From NCBI RefSeq assembly GCF_019721995.1, contig NZ_BLYC01000001.1, positions 186,001-250,000 on the forward strand: a stretch of 64,000 bases of DNA. Direction: 5' to 3'. This DNA comes from Bathymodiolus japonicus methanotrophic gill symbiont. Its GTDB lineage: Bacteria; Pseudomonadota; Gammaproteobacteria; Methylococcales; Methylomonadaceae. Position 1 is the first letter of the stretch, and every line of letters starts with the position of its first letter. Both the position numbers and the translations under genes were made by a program. The notes below the pieces were generated by a model. That model searched no databases and had not been told where the DNA came from. It was given only the letters and a program-made list of their open reading frames with translations. Below are positions 46,644 to 55,463 of this stretch, piece by piece.

Positions 46644-48368
46644 CTAGTGAGTAAAATAATATAGCGATATGATATTTGTTAGCAATAACAGGGCCGACAT
46701 TGCTTTCCAGAACCCGGTTGGATAGCGCTCTATCAATGGTAATTGATCTTCTTTAAGAAACTCAGGATTGGGTTTTCTTAAAGCGTTTTCCAGTTCTGAC
46801 ATTTTTGCATATCGACTTGCAGGGTCGATATGCACTGCTTTTTTAATTGCTGTATCAATCCAGTATGGAATATTACTGACATAACGATGGATAGGAATGT
46901 ATTTCAAGCGGCGCAGTGACGCTTTATCTGACGCATGGGCAAGTCTATCTCCATAGGGTAAATGTCCGGTTATCATTTCATAAGTTATGCACCCCAGAGA
47001 AAACAGGTCAGATTGTGTTGTGCCTGATCCATTAATAAGATATTCAGGTGCGGTGTAATGCTTTGTGCCCAATAATGCTTTACGTTCAATCGGCGTTGCT
47101 ACATCGGCCATTCCTGCAATTTTAGTTGAGCCAAAATCAACTATTTTTACCAGACCTTCTGCGGTAATCATAATATTACCGGGCTTGAGATCCTGATGCA
47201 GCATATCTAAGCGATGAAAAGCCCTAATGCCAGATACTGCTTGTGAAACAATATTTCTAATAAGCGTAAGATCAGGTTTGTCTTGATCTGTGATCCATTG
47301 ATCCAGTGTTTTGCCTTCTATATATTCCATTACATAATAAAGAAATCGCCGTGGCCGTGTTTGCTCAATGGTACGAATAACATGAGGGCTGTTAATGCGT
47401 CGTCCAATCCATTCTTCCATTTGAAAGCGCTCTAAATAAGCCGGATCATCTTCAAAATTGACCGAAGGTGTTTTGAGTACGACTTTTTCCTGGGTATCTG
47501 TATCTATGGCTAGATAAAGCTGGCTGGTAGAACTTGCGTGTAATTCTCTAGTGATACGATAGCCATCTATGATAACGCCCTCGTATAATTCGGGAGGAAA
47601 TGGCAGTTCGGTAAGTTGCGAATAAACCTCTTCAATATCTTGAGCGGGTAATTCTATTATTTCTACAGCTAGACAGCTGAGATTATCAATACTGCCATTT
47701 TCAAGTGCCTGAGCCACTAATTTCTCACATAAAGTAGTGAGGTCTTGTTGTCCGGATTTGATGGTATTGCTAATATGCTTATCTGACAGGTAATCATGAA
47801 TCCCATCTGTTGCAATAAAAAACACATCGCCTAGTTCGACCGCTAAGGACTTGTAATCAATATCCAGACGATAATCAATGCCCATCGCTCGACCGAGATA
47901 TTCCTGCTGACCAGGCATATGAATCCGATGGTCGGTGGTTAACTGTTCCAGCCCATTATCTCGAAACAGATAAATACGGGAATCGCCGACATGAAATAAA
48001 TGAGCTGTCGTAGATTTTATCACCAGGCCGCAGAAGGTAGTTGCTAGCCCGCGGGAAATATCATGATACTGATTACTTTGACTATATAACCAGTTATTAA
48101 GCGCGGTTAGTACTTTGCCGCCAGATTTTTTGACTGACCATGAATCAGGTGTACTGAAATAATCATCTAAAAACCCCTTGATACAACATTGACTTGCCTG
48201 TTTCGCCTCACTGCTGCTACTAACACCATCAGCTAACGCGAATGCTGCGCCTTTTCCTGTTAACAGAGCAATATTCTTAGGAATAAAGTGGCCCAGGTAA
48301 TCCTGATTTTCATCTTTAATGCCTTTACCTGAACAATAACCAACATTAATTTTTAATTTAGCAGTCAT
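46644..48368 (-). CDS. PP2C phosphatase / Ser-Thr kinase fusion
   Basis: 574 residues: a PP2C phosphatase domain (about 8-240, ALADGVSSSSEAKQAS, HVGDSRIYLF, FIATDGIHDYLSD), a eukaryotic-type kinase domain (about 270-530) with catalytic loop HQDLKPGN, DFGSTKIAG and TAPEYL, and a C-terminal membrane anchor (about 553-572). The usual HRD arginine is Gln, so it is a non-RD kinase, and the glycine-rich loop is degenerate. Similar fusions occur in nitrate assimilation clusters of Pseudomonas; the natural substrate is unknown. It is the last gene of the nitrate cluster. Confidence 0.9.
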   Translation of the reverse strand: MTAKLKINVGYCSGKGIKDENQDYLGHFIPKNIALLTGKGAAFALADGVSSSSEAKQASQCCIKGFLDDYFSTPDSWSVKKSGGKVLTALNNWLYSQSNQYHDISRGLATTFCGLVIKSTTAHLFHVGDSRIYLFRDNGLEQLTTDHRIHMPGQQEYLGRAMGIDYRLDIDYKSLAVELGDVFFIATDGIHDYLSDKHISNTIKSGQQDLTTLCEKLVAQALENGSIDNLSCLAVEIIELPAQDIEEVYSQLTELPFPPELYEGVIIDGYRITRELHASSTSQLYLAIDTDTQEKVVLKTPSVNFEDDPAYLERFQMEEWIGRRINSPHVIRTIEQTRPRRFLYYVMEYIEGKTLDQWITDQDKPDLTLIRNIVSQAVSGIRAFHRLDMLHQDLKPGNIMITAEGLVKIVDFGSTKIAGMADVATPIERKALLGTKHYTAPEYLINGSGTTQSDLFSLGCITYEMITGHLPYGDRLAHASDKASLRRLKYIPIHRYVSNIPYWIDTAIKKAVHIDPASRYAKMSELENALRKPNPEFLKEDQLPLIERYPTGFWKAMSALLLLTNIISLYYFTH

Positions 48369-48548
48369 TGTCCATCCCCAGAAAATATAACTGAACTCAG
48401 TAATTGCCCTGTTATTGTCCTGTTTTTAGCTGAAACCACAGGAATTGATATAAAAATTAGGCTGTAGCCGTGCCTGTTAAAAAGAGAGGTATTAATTTCC
48501 ATAGTTCAACAAGCTCGGTATAAGAAGCTAAATTTGATGAATATAGAT

Positions 48549-50015
48549 TTAGTTTACATCAATCATTTGCACTGTGCCATCTGGCAGAATTTCAGCCATT
48601 TGACCTTTAGGTTCATCCATAAACTGTACGCTAATTAAAATCACCACCGCAGTTGAAGCAATGACTAAAAAGAATGTTTGGGTGGTGACTAGGGATAATA
48701 TAGTCAAAAAGATCAATGCTCCTATATTACCGTAGGCTCCAGCCATACCGGCAATTTGTCCGGTTAAGCGTCGTTGAATCAAGGGTACGACAGCGAAGAC
48801 TGCGCCGCAACCTGCATTTACAAAAAAGGCACAGCCCATGGATGTTAGTACAGCAAAAGCAATGGGCCATTCAGAGGTAATTTGACTCATCACAAAATAG
48901 CCTACAGATAAGCCGACAATACAAAAACTAAGTGCCATTTTGCGGCCTAAACGATCGCTTAATAGTCCGCCGGCTGGACGCGATACCAGGTTCATAAAGG
49001 CAAAACTGGATGCCAGTAGACCTGCCTCGACAGCACTAATACCAAAGGTATTGCTAAAGAATAATGGCAACATAGAGACCACGGCCAGTTCAGATCCAAA
49101 AGCGACCATATAGGCTAAGTCGAGTACCGCAACCTGCTTGAATTTATAACGATGAATTTCTGGCACCGGTTTAATAAAAATATCTTTGTTTACCTGGTAT
49201 ATATGATAAGCCTGATAAAAATATAATAGGATCAAGCCGACATAAATAATTAGCACAGTCGTTTCAGTAAGCAGGTTAACACCACTGGGGGATAACTTCC
49301 ATGTCAATACAGCCAGGGCTGCAAACATAGGGATATTCATTATTAAATAGAAAATAAGATCACCGATACTTGTGACTTCCAGTCCACCTGATTTTTTAGG
49401 CTTAAAATAGGTAGAACCTTTAGGTGTATCAGATACACTAAAATAATAAATAAAGGCATATACAAAGGCAATTACCCCCGTTAGGGCGACTGCATATCGC
49501 CAGCCATCTTCACCGCCAAATAATAATGCAATTGCGGGCAAGCTGATAGATGCACCGGCAGCACCAAAATTACCTAGGCCGCCATAAATACCGGTTGCCA
49601 ATCCTACCTGTTTTGCAGGATACCACTCTGAAATCATACGCACGCCAATAACAAATCCTGCGCCGACAAAACCTAGCATAAATCGTGCGACGGCTAATTG
49701 CTCAAAGCTATCTGCCATGGCAAAAAAGAAACAGATAAAACTTGAAACAGTTAATAACAAAGGAAAGGTAATTCTGGGTCCATATTTATCAACCAGCATG
49801 CCGACAAGTATTCGAGCAGGGATGGTCAAAGCCACATTGAGGATCAACAGTGTTTTAATTTGCTGGTCAGTAAGACCCAGTGTGTTTTGAATTGAAATAA
49901 GTAATGGCGCATGGTTAAACCAGACTAAAAAGCTAATAAAAAATGCCATCCAGCTTAGATGCAGGATGCGAGTATTACCACTAAACGATAATAACTTCAA
50001 TTTTTGTGCAGACAT
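48549..50015 (-). CDS. narK: nitrate/nitrite transporter (NarK/NasA, MFS)
   Basis: 488-residue inner-membrane protein of the nitrate/nitrite porter branch of the MFS, with 12 or so membrane segments, the motif LVDKYGPR after segment 2 and the glycine-rich nitrate signatures [12 protein letters not shown] and [12 protein letters not shown] longer loop lies in the middle (about 210-290). The position after nasA indicates nitrate import for assimilation. It has its own NtrC-like site and sigma-54-like promoter upstream. Confidence 0.92.
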   Translation of the reverse strand: MSAQKLKLLSFSGNTRILHLSWMAFFISFLVWFNHAPLLISIQNTLGLTDQQIKTLLILNVALTIPARILVGMLVDKYGPRITFPLLLTVSSFICFFFAMADSFEQLAVARFMLGFVGAGFVIGVRMISEWYPAKQVGLATGIYGGLGNFGAAGASISLPAIALLFGGEDGWRYAVALTGVIAFVYAFIYYFSVSDTPKGSTYFKPKKSGGLEVTSIGDLIFYLIMNIPMFAALAVLTWKLSPSGVNLLTETTVLIIYVGLILLYFYQAYHIYQVNKDIFIKPVPEIHRYKFKQVAVLDLAYMVAFGSELAVVSMLPLFFSNTFGISAVEAGLLASSFAFMNLVSRPAGGLLSDRLGRKMALSFCIVGLSVGYFVMSQITSEWPIAFAVLTSMGCAFFVNAGCGAVFAVVPLIQRRLTGQIAGMAGAYGNIGALIFLTILSLVTTQTFFLVIASTAVVILISVQFMDEPKGQMAEILPDGTVQMIDVN

Positions 50016-50059
50016 AAATCAATCTCTTTAAATAAATAATTACTGATACACGGTAACAA

Positions 50060-50073
50060 GCAGGAATGATGCC
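50060..50073 (-). promoter_or_regulatory. sigma-54-like promoter of narK
   Basis: On the minus strand TGGCATCATTCCTGCT keeps the GG-N10-GC spacing of -24/-12 elements, about 45 bp upstream of the narK start codon and about 85 bp downstream of the NtrC-like site. Confidence 0.6.
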
Positions 50074-50157
50074 AAAAGTTAAGATACTGATAGTTATTGG
50101 TTTTGCTTGCTACTGCCGCTTCGGGTAGACACTGTTGTTTCAATGCGTTAAATGATT

Positions 50158-50172
50158 GCACCAATTAGGTGC
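50158..50172. promoter_or_regulatory. NtrC-like binding site upstream of narK
   Basis: GCACCAATTAGGTGC, a 15-bp palindrome agreeing with the NtrC consensus GCACCA-N3-TGGTGC, lies 143 bp upstream of narK and 30 bp after the nasA stop. Confidence 0.65.
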
Positions 50173-50201
50173 GCTAGATCTTTTAACTCGTATTGCCTTG
50201 C

Positions 50202-52865
50202 TTAGGCAGTGTTTTCGGCCTGGAGAAGTGCCTTTAATTCAGGGATACATGAGCCACAATTTGTACCTGCTTTAAGCAATGAGCCAAGTTCATCGGTTGT
50301 GCTGGCTTTGCCATGTGAGATCGCTTCTTTAATGGTATTTTCTCCCACACCAAAACAAGCGCAGATCATGGGACCTGTATCAGGTAAACCAGCGCCGGAT
50401 TTTCCTGCCAATAAACAGAGTCTGATTTCATTACTAATGGTTTGTTCCGCAAACAACTGGCTGAGCCATGAGCGTGCGGGCAAATCATGAGTTGGAGCGA
50501 TAAATACGATACTTTCAAGTTGCTTGTTTTGCAGTTTCGCTGCTCGATAGCATTGCATGCCTTGATCCGTGAATTCCAGCCATTCGCCATCATCACCTAA
50601 TTGTTCTTTTGCCCAGGCAGCAGGGTCATTAAAGGCTGTTTCACCGGCTATTTCATAGCGGAAAAACTGCTCACCTTTAATTTTTACCCAATATTGTGCA
50701 GCATCGATCCTGACTGCCTTCCTGGACATAATAAAGCCATACCAGGCAGGTTTATAGGGTGTTATTTTTACTGGCGTGTGCTTAGATTCTGGCTGCCCGG
50801 AGATAGGGTCAACAACGGGGTTAACCAGGGCATTAACACGGCCTCTTGAAGCAAAAAAATCACTCCAGTGCATCGGTAAAAATACGCTACCCATGCGTTG
50901 CTCTTCTGTCTCGACGATGCGGGCCAACATATTTCCATACTGGCTATCAAGTCGAGCCAGGGCACCATTTTCTAATTGCCAGCGTGCTGCATCAGCGGGA
51001 TGAATCTGTACTATAGGCTCAGAGATATGGGCATTTAGCCGTACTGAACATGCAGTACGCGTCATGGTATGCCATTGGTCGCGTATTCTCCCGGTATTTA
51101 GTACCAGAGGATATTCTTCACTGGTGATATTCACTGGAGCGCGGGGTTTAACTGCAATCAGTTGAGCTTTAGCGGTAGTGGTAAAGAAATGCTTATTTTC
51201 AAATAAGCGCTGTGTTCCCTTTCGACTATCTAGCGTTACAGGCCACTGAATAGGCTCAAGTTCGTCATATTGTTTATCGCTTATAGCTGCCAGACCACTA
51301 ATATCAAAGTCACGTTTGCCATTATTTTCAAAGCCAGATAATGCCGCATGCTCTCTAAAAATATCGGCTGCTGATTGATAGTTAAAAGCATGTGCAAAGC
51401 CCATACGCTTGGCTACTTGAGATATTATCCACCAGTCTTCTTCAGCCTCGCCTGGATGAGGTAAAAAATTGCGCTGATGTGAAATGCGTCGCTCAGAATT
51501 TGTAACGGTACCACATTTTTCCCCCCAGGCAACAGCGGGTAACAAAATATCAGCCCGGTTTGCAGTACCGGTATTAAGATTTGTTTCAGAGACAACGACT
51601 AACTCACAGTCTTCAATAGCCTTGCGTACTTTATCTGCATTTGGCAGGGTCACAACCGGGTTGGTTGCCATAATCCATATTGCTTTTATTTTACCGCTAG
51701 CAACCTCATCAAACAGCTCTACCGCTTTTGCCCCTGCGGTAGCAGTCAGACTATCAGTTCTCCAGAAACGGGAAACCAGGTCATGATGCTCGGAATTATC
51801 CAGCTCCATATGCGCTGCAAGTTGATTGCTTAACGCACCCACTTCACGCCCACCCATTGCATTTGGTTGGCCAGTAATTGAAAAAGGGCCCATAGCCGGC
51901 TTGCCAATGCGTCCTGTTGCCAGATGACAATTGATGATACTGTTCGATTTATCGGTACCGGAAGATGATTGGTTAATCCCTTGCGAATACAGCGTCACTA
52001 CTTTTTCTGTATCAGTAAAAAGCTGGAAGAACCGAGCCGCATCTTGTTCAACCAATTCACAACTGCGCGCGACTTGAGCAATATCAAGCGATGAAGCCAG
52101 GGCTGAAGCCAGTGCTTCTGCAAAGCCTTCGGTGTGTTGTTGAACAAAATCATGGTCTATTGCATTTTGTTGGCTTAGGTACTGCAGCAAGCCATTAAAT
52201 AACACCGCATCTGTACCGGGCTTAATAGGTAAATGTAGGTCAGCAATATCACAGGTTGCAGTCTTGCGCGGGTCGATGACCACAATTTTCAGCTCAGGTC
52301 GCTGTTGTTTTGCCTGCGTAATTCGCTGAAAAATAATAGGGTGGCACCAGGCGGTATTGGAGCCTTCAATAACAATCAAATCAGCTTGATCCAGGTCTTC
52401 ATAACTACACGGAACTGAATCACTGCCAAAGGCTCGCTTGTAACCTGACACTGCAGATGACATGCATAATCGTGAATTTGTATCAATATTGCCCGAGCCT
52501 ATAAAGCCCTTCATTAATTTATTGGCGACATAGTAATCTTCAGTCAGCAATTGACCGGAGACATAAAACGCAACGGCATCAGCCCCGTGTTCATCTATAA
52601 CCTGTTTAAAACCCTGGGCTACAGCATCTAAAGCGCTGTCCCATGATACTTGTTCGCCATTGATTTGTGGATGGAGCAGGCGGTCTTCTAACCCGATCGT
52701 ATCGGCAAGAGCCGAGCCTTTGGAGCATAATCGGCCAAAGTTAGCTGGATGTAATGAGTCACCGTCAACTGAGATTGAGCCATCTTCGCTTTGGTTGACC
52801 TGGACGCCACAGCCAACTCCACAATAAGGGCAGGTTGTTTTGGTGATTTTGACAGGCTTAGTCAT
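50202..52865 (-). CDS. nasA: assimilatory nitrate reductase catalytic subunit
   Basis: 887 residues: N-terminal [4Fe-4S] site (CPYCGVGC, then GRLCSKG), molybdopterin domains with SNTAWCHPI, ITGQPNAMGGREVG, the dinucleotide-binding domain (NTGRIRDQWHTMTRT, MHWSDFFA), and a C-terminal BFD-type [2Fe-2S] domain (ICACFGVGENTI, TNCGSCIPEL). It reduces nitrate to nitrite in the cytoplasm. The BFD tail is the site where electrons from the adjacent FAD protein would enter. Overlaps that gene by 4 bp. Confidence 0.95.
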   Translation of the reverse strand: MTKPVKITKTTCPYCGVGCGVQVNQSEDGSISVDGDSLHPANFGRLCSKGSALADTIGLEDRLLHPQINGEQVSWDSALDAVAQGFKQVIDEHGADAVAFYVSGQLLTEDYYVANKLMKGFIGSGNIDTNSRLCMSSAVSGYKRAFGSDSVPCSYEDLDQADLIVIEGSNTAWCHPIIFQRITQAKQQRPELKIVVIDPRKTATCDIADLHLPIKPGTDAVLFNGLLQYLSQQNAIDHDFVQQHTEGFAEALASALASSLDIAQVARSCELVEQDAARFFQLFTDTEKVVTLYSQGINQSSSGTDKSNSIINCHLATGRIGKPAMGPFSITGQPNAMGGREVGALSNQLAAHMELDNSEHHDLVSRFWRTDSLTATAGAKAVELFDEVASGKIKAIWIMATNPVVTLPNADKVRKAIEDCELVVVSETNLNTGTANRADILLPAVAWGEKCGTVTNSERRISHQRNFLPHPGEAEEDWWIISQVAKRMGFAHAFNYQSAADIFREHAALSGFENNGKRDFDISGLAAISDKQYDELEPIQWPVTLDSRKGTQRLFENKHFFTTTAKAQLIAVKPRAPVNITSEEYPLVLNTGRIRDQWHTMTRTACSVRLNAHISEPIVQIHPADAARWQLENGALARLDSQYGNMLARIVETEEQRMGSVFLPMHWSDFFASRGRVNALVNPVVDPISGQPESKHTPVKITPYKPAWYGFIMSRKAVRIDAAQYWVKIKGEQFFRYEIAGETAFNDPAAWAKEQLGDDGEWLEFTDQGMQCYRAAKLQNKQLESIVFIAPTHDLPARSWLSQLFAEQTISNEIRLCLLAGKSGAGLPDTGPMICACFGVGENTIKEAISHGKASTTDELGSLLKAGTNCGSCIPELKALLQAENTA

Positions 52866-54088
52866 GACATAATCTCCAGCGCATCTTCTACCTGGTATTG
52901 TCCAAACAAAATATTTTCACGCATACTAGAAATGTCTTTGCTTTCGGTCAGTAATGAGAAAAACCAGTTGCCATCACGGGTGTCGCCATATAGTACGATA
53001 CCGACAATAATGTTGTCTTTAAGTACCAGCTTTTTATAAATATGCTGTGCAGGGTCATTAAATACCAGAGCCTCTGTACTCTGTCCCCCGATATAATCAC
53101 CCGCTGAAAAAAGGTCGATTCCAGTGACTTTTAACTTGGTTGAAGTAACGCTGCTGATGTAGCTAGATATGCTCATATCTGCAAGGTGATTGGCACAGAC
53201 TTTTGCTTGTTCAAATAAGGGGGAAACCAGACCAAAGGTCTTTTTACGATGTTCGACACATTCACCCGCCGCGTAGATGTTTGGCGTATGGGTTTGTAAT
53301 GTGTCATCCACTAAAATGCCACGATCACATTGAATACCTGAAATCTCTGCAAGCTTTGTATTAGGGCGAATACCTATCGCCATGACCACAAGATCGGCAT
53401 CAATTTCTGAGCCATCTTTAAAACTTATTTTTTCCACTCGCTGATCACCCAGTAATGCTTTTGTATGATGATTCATCAGAAAATGCATGCCTTTTTGTTC
53501 CAGCTCGCTGCGCATCAATTCTGCTGCGTTTTGATCAAGTTGCTGACTCATTAAGGTATTACTTCTGTGTACGACAGATACATCCATACCTTGTATCATC
53601 AAGCCATTTGCTGCTTCAAGTCCGAGTAAGCCACCACCAATCACGATGGCTTTTTTATGTGTTTTTGCAGTTTCGAGCATGACATTAACATCGTTAATAT
53701 CACGAAAGCTGATCACGCCATCAAGGTCTTTTCCTGGTATATCAAGGATCACAGGCAGGGATCCCGTTGCCATAATCAAGCGATCATAATTAGCCTTGAT
53801 GCCATCATCGGTAACGACTTGCTGGTTAACGCGATCAACTTTAGTGACCGTTTTGCCAATATGTAAGCTAATATTATTGTCTTGATACCACTGCAAGTCA
53901 TTGATAATAATGTCATCAATCTTTTTGTCACCCGCTAGCACCGAGGATAGCATGATACGGTTGTAATTACCGTGCGGTTCCGCACCAAATACCGTGATAT
54001 CAAATTTTTCTGGTGACAGTTTTAACAGCTCATCCACTGTTCGCATACCAGCCATACCATTGCCAATAAGCACTAATTTTTCTTTCAT
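52862..54088 (-). CDS. FAD/NAD(P)H reductase for nitrate reductase (NasB-like)
   Basis: 408 residues with two Rossmann motifs (LVLIGNGMAGMRTVDEL and AIVIGGGLLGLEAANGL) and the FAD-closing motif NIYAAGECVEH. It resembles the N-terminal half of NirB and rubredoxin/ferredoxin reductases but lacks the siroheme and iron-sulfur domains. Translational overlap with nasA indicates that it delivers electrons from NAD(P)H to nitrate reductase. Confidence 0.85.
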   Translation of the reverse strand: MKEKLVLIGNGMAGMRTVDELLKLSPEKFDITVFGAEPHGNYNRIMLSSVLAGDKKIDDIIINDLQWYQDNNISLHIGKTVTKVDRVNQQVVTDDGIKANYDRLIMATGSLPVILDIPGKDLDGVISFRDINDVNVMLETAKTHKKAIVIGGGLLGLEAANGLMIQGMDVSVVHRSNTLMSQQLDQNAAELMRSELEQKGMHFLMNHHTKALLGDQRVEKISFKDGSEIDADLVVMAIGIRPNTKLAEISGIQCDRGILVDDTLQTHTPNIYAAGECVEHRKKTFGLVSPLFEQAKVCANHLADMSISSYISSVTSTKLKVTGIDLFSAGDYIGGQSTEALVFNDPAQHIYKKLVLKDNIIVGIVLYGDTRDGNWFFSLLTESKDISSMRENILFGQYQVEDALEIMS

Positions 54089-54195
54089 ACTCTCTCGTTA
54101 CCCTCACATATTTATATGAGGATTGAATAACCTGTTAGAAGGCAACACCTTTAGATCTTGCCTCTTAGCTATGCGTTAAATGGAATGGTGTAATA

Positions 54196-55113
54196 TTATT
54201 CAGGGAGGAACATTTTACCTTCGGCAACCATCACGGCTTCACCACCAATTCTTAGGTTAAGCGGGGCTCCGGCTTTATGATCCATTTCGATATTGATGAC
54301 ACTACGGCGTGTGTTAGCGTTACCACGATCAACAGCAAAAGTATGTGTACCTTCCTGCGTAAAGTCGAATGAACATAAATAGGCAGCAAAAGCGGGCATG
54401 GCACTACCGACCGCCGGGTCTTCATGAACGCCAATATTTGAGCCTAATAGGCGAGCATTAAAATTGGCATCTTTAAAAGGAGTTTTAGGCGAGAATAATA
54501 GAATTTCCTGTGCAGCAGTTTGCGGAGCAGCGGATTGGCTCCAGGCAGTAAAGTTAAATTTTGCGTTTCTGACGGATTCATAATTCCATACCGGCACAAC
54601 CAGGTAGGGGAAACCACATGAGACTAATCGTGTGGTATATTTCTTATGATCTATTTCAGAGGGTTTAATTGATAACAGCTCAGCTAATTCAATATCGGAA
54701 GGTGTAAAGCGGTCAATAATGGACGATACCTTACGCGTAAATTGCACAAGGCTTGGCACGCCATTACTCACAGAAACATTTACTTCTACTTCGCCACTGT
54801 TCTGAATAAAGGTCAGTGCGGTAATACCTTCATCTAGCTTAATATTACCACACGAAGCTAAGACAAATGCGGTAGCAATAATAGGGTGCCCGGCAAAATC
54901 AAGCTCACCTAAGGGAGAAAATATACGCATTTTCCATGTTGTGTCATCATCGCCAGGCTTGGATACAAATATGGTTTCAGGTAATTTTAATTCGTTGGCA
55001 ATTAGCGCCATTTGCTGATCACTTAAATCATCCGCATCAGGAAAAACAGCAACTTGTGCACCTGCAAAGAGTTGCTGGGTAAAAACATCAGCAATGTAAT
55101 AATTAAGTGTCAT
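54196..55113 (-). CDS. PhzF-family isomerase/epimerase-like protein
   Basis: 305 residues of the PhzF fold, a duplicated diaminopimelate-epimerase-like barrel. The N-terminal block (YYIADVFTQQLFAGAQVAVF), the general-acid Glu in LPETIFV, and FAGHPIIATAFVL match the family. PhzF proteins isomerise small metabolites; most are uncharacterised. Placement inside the nir/nas operon (one base overlapping nirD) is unusual, and its substrate is unknown. Confidence 0.85.
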   Translation of the reverse strand: MTLNYYIADVFTQQLFAGAQVAVFPDADDLSDQQMALIANELKLPETIFVSKPGDDDTTWKMRIFSPLGELDFAGHPIIATAFVLASCGNIKLDEGITALTFIQNSGEVEVNVSVSNGVPSLVQFTRKVSSIIDRFTPSDIELAELLSIKPSEIDHKKYTTRLVSCGFPYLVVPVWNYESVRNAKFNFTAWSQSAAPQTAAQEILLFSPKTPFKDANFNARLLGSNIGVHEDPAVGSAMPAFAAYLCSFDFTQEGTHTFAVDRGNANTRRSVINIEMDHKAGAPLNLRIGGEAVMVAEGKMFLPE

Positions 55114-55463
55114 TATGCTGCTTCCTCTATAGTAATATTGGTATTGATTTCGACTCGTGCATTGTTAATACGAATAGCATAAGTTTCTACTCTGATATTT
55201 TCATCCTCTAAACAACGCCCAGTTTTAAGGCTGAAATGTTGTTTATAAATAGGTGATGCCACCATCGGTTCCCCTTTAATATCACCGATTAACCCTCGTG
55301 AGAGCGCATTGATATGACTAAAAGGATCATAATTGTTAATTGCATACACTGCGTTATCATCCGGCATATAAAAAATAGCGACCTGTTGATTTTCAACTAA
55401 TGCACAGACACCTGAATTAGCTTGTAAGTCATCGATACTACACGCATCTATCCACTGGTTCAT
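55113..55463 (-). CDS. nirD: nitrite reductase small subunit NirD
   Basis: 116-residue Rieske-like fold without cluster-binding Cys/His pairs, as usual for NirD. The block DPFSHINALSRGLIGDI and the ending YKQHFSLKTGRCLED are characteristic. It partners NirB. Its start overlaps the nirB stop by one base. Confidence 0.92.
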   Translation of the reverse strand: MNQWIDACSIDDLQANSGVCALVENQQVAIFYMPDDNAVYAINNYDPFSHINALSRGLIGDIKGEPMVASPIYKQHFSLKTGRCLEDENIRVETYAIRINNARVEINTNITIEEAA

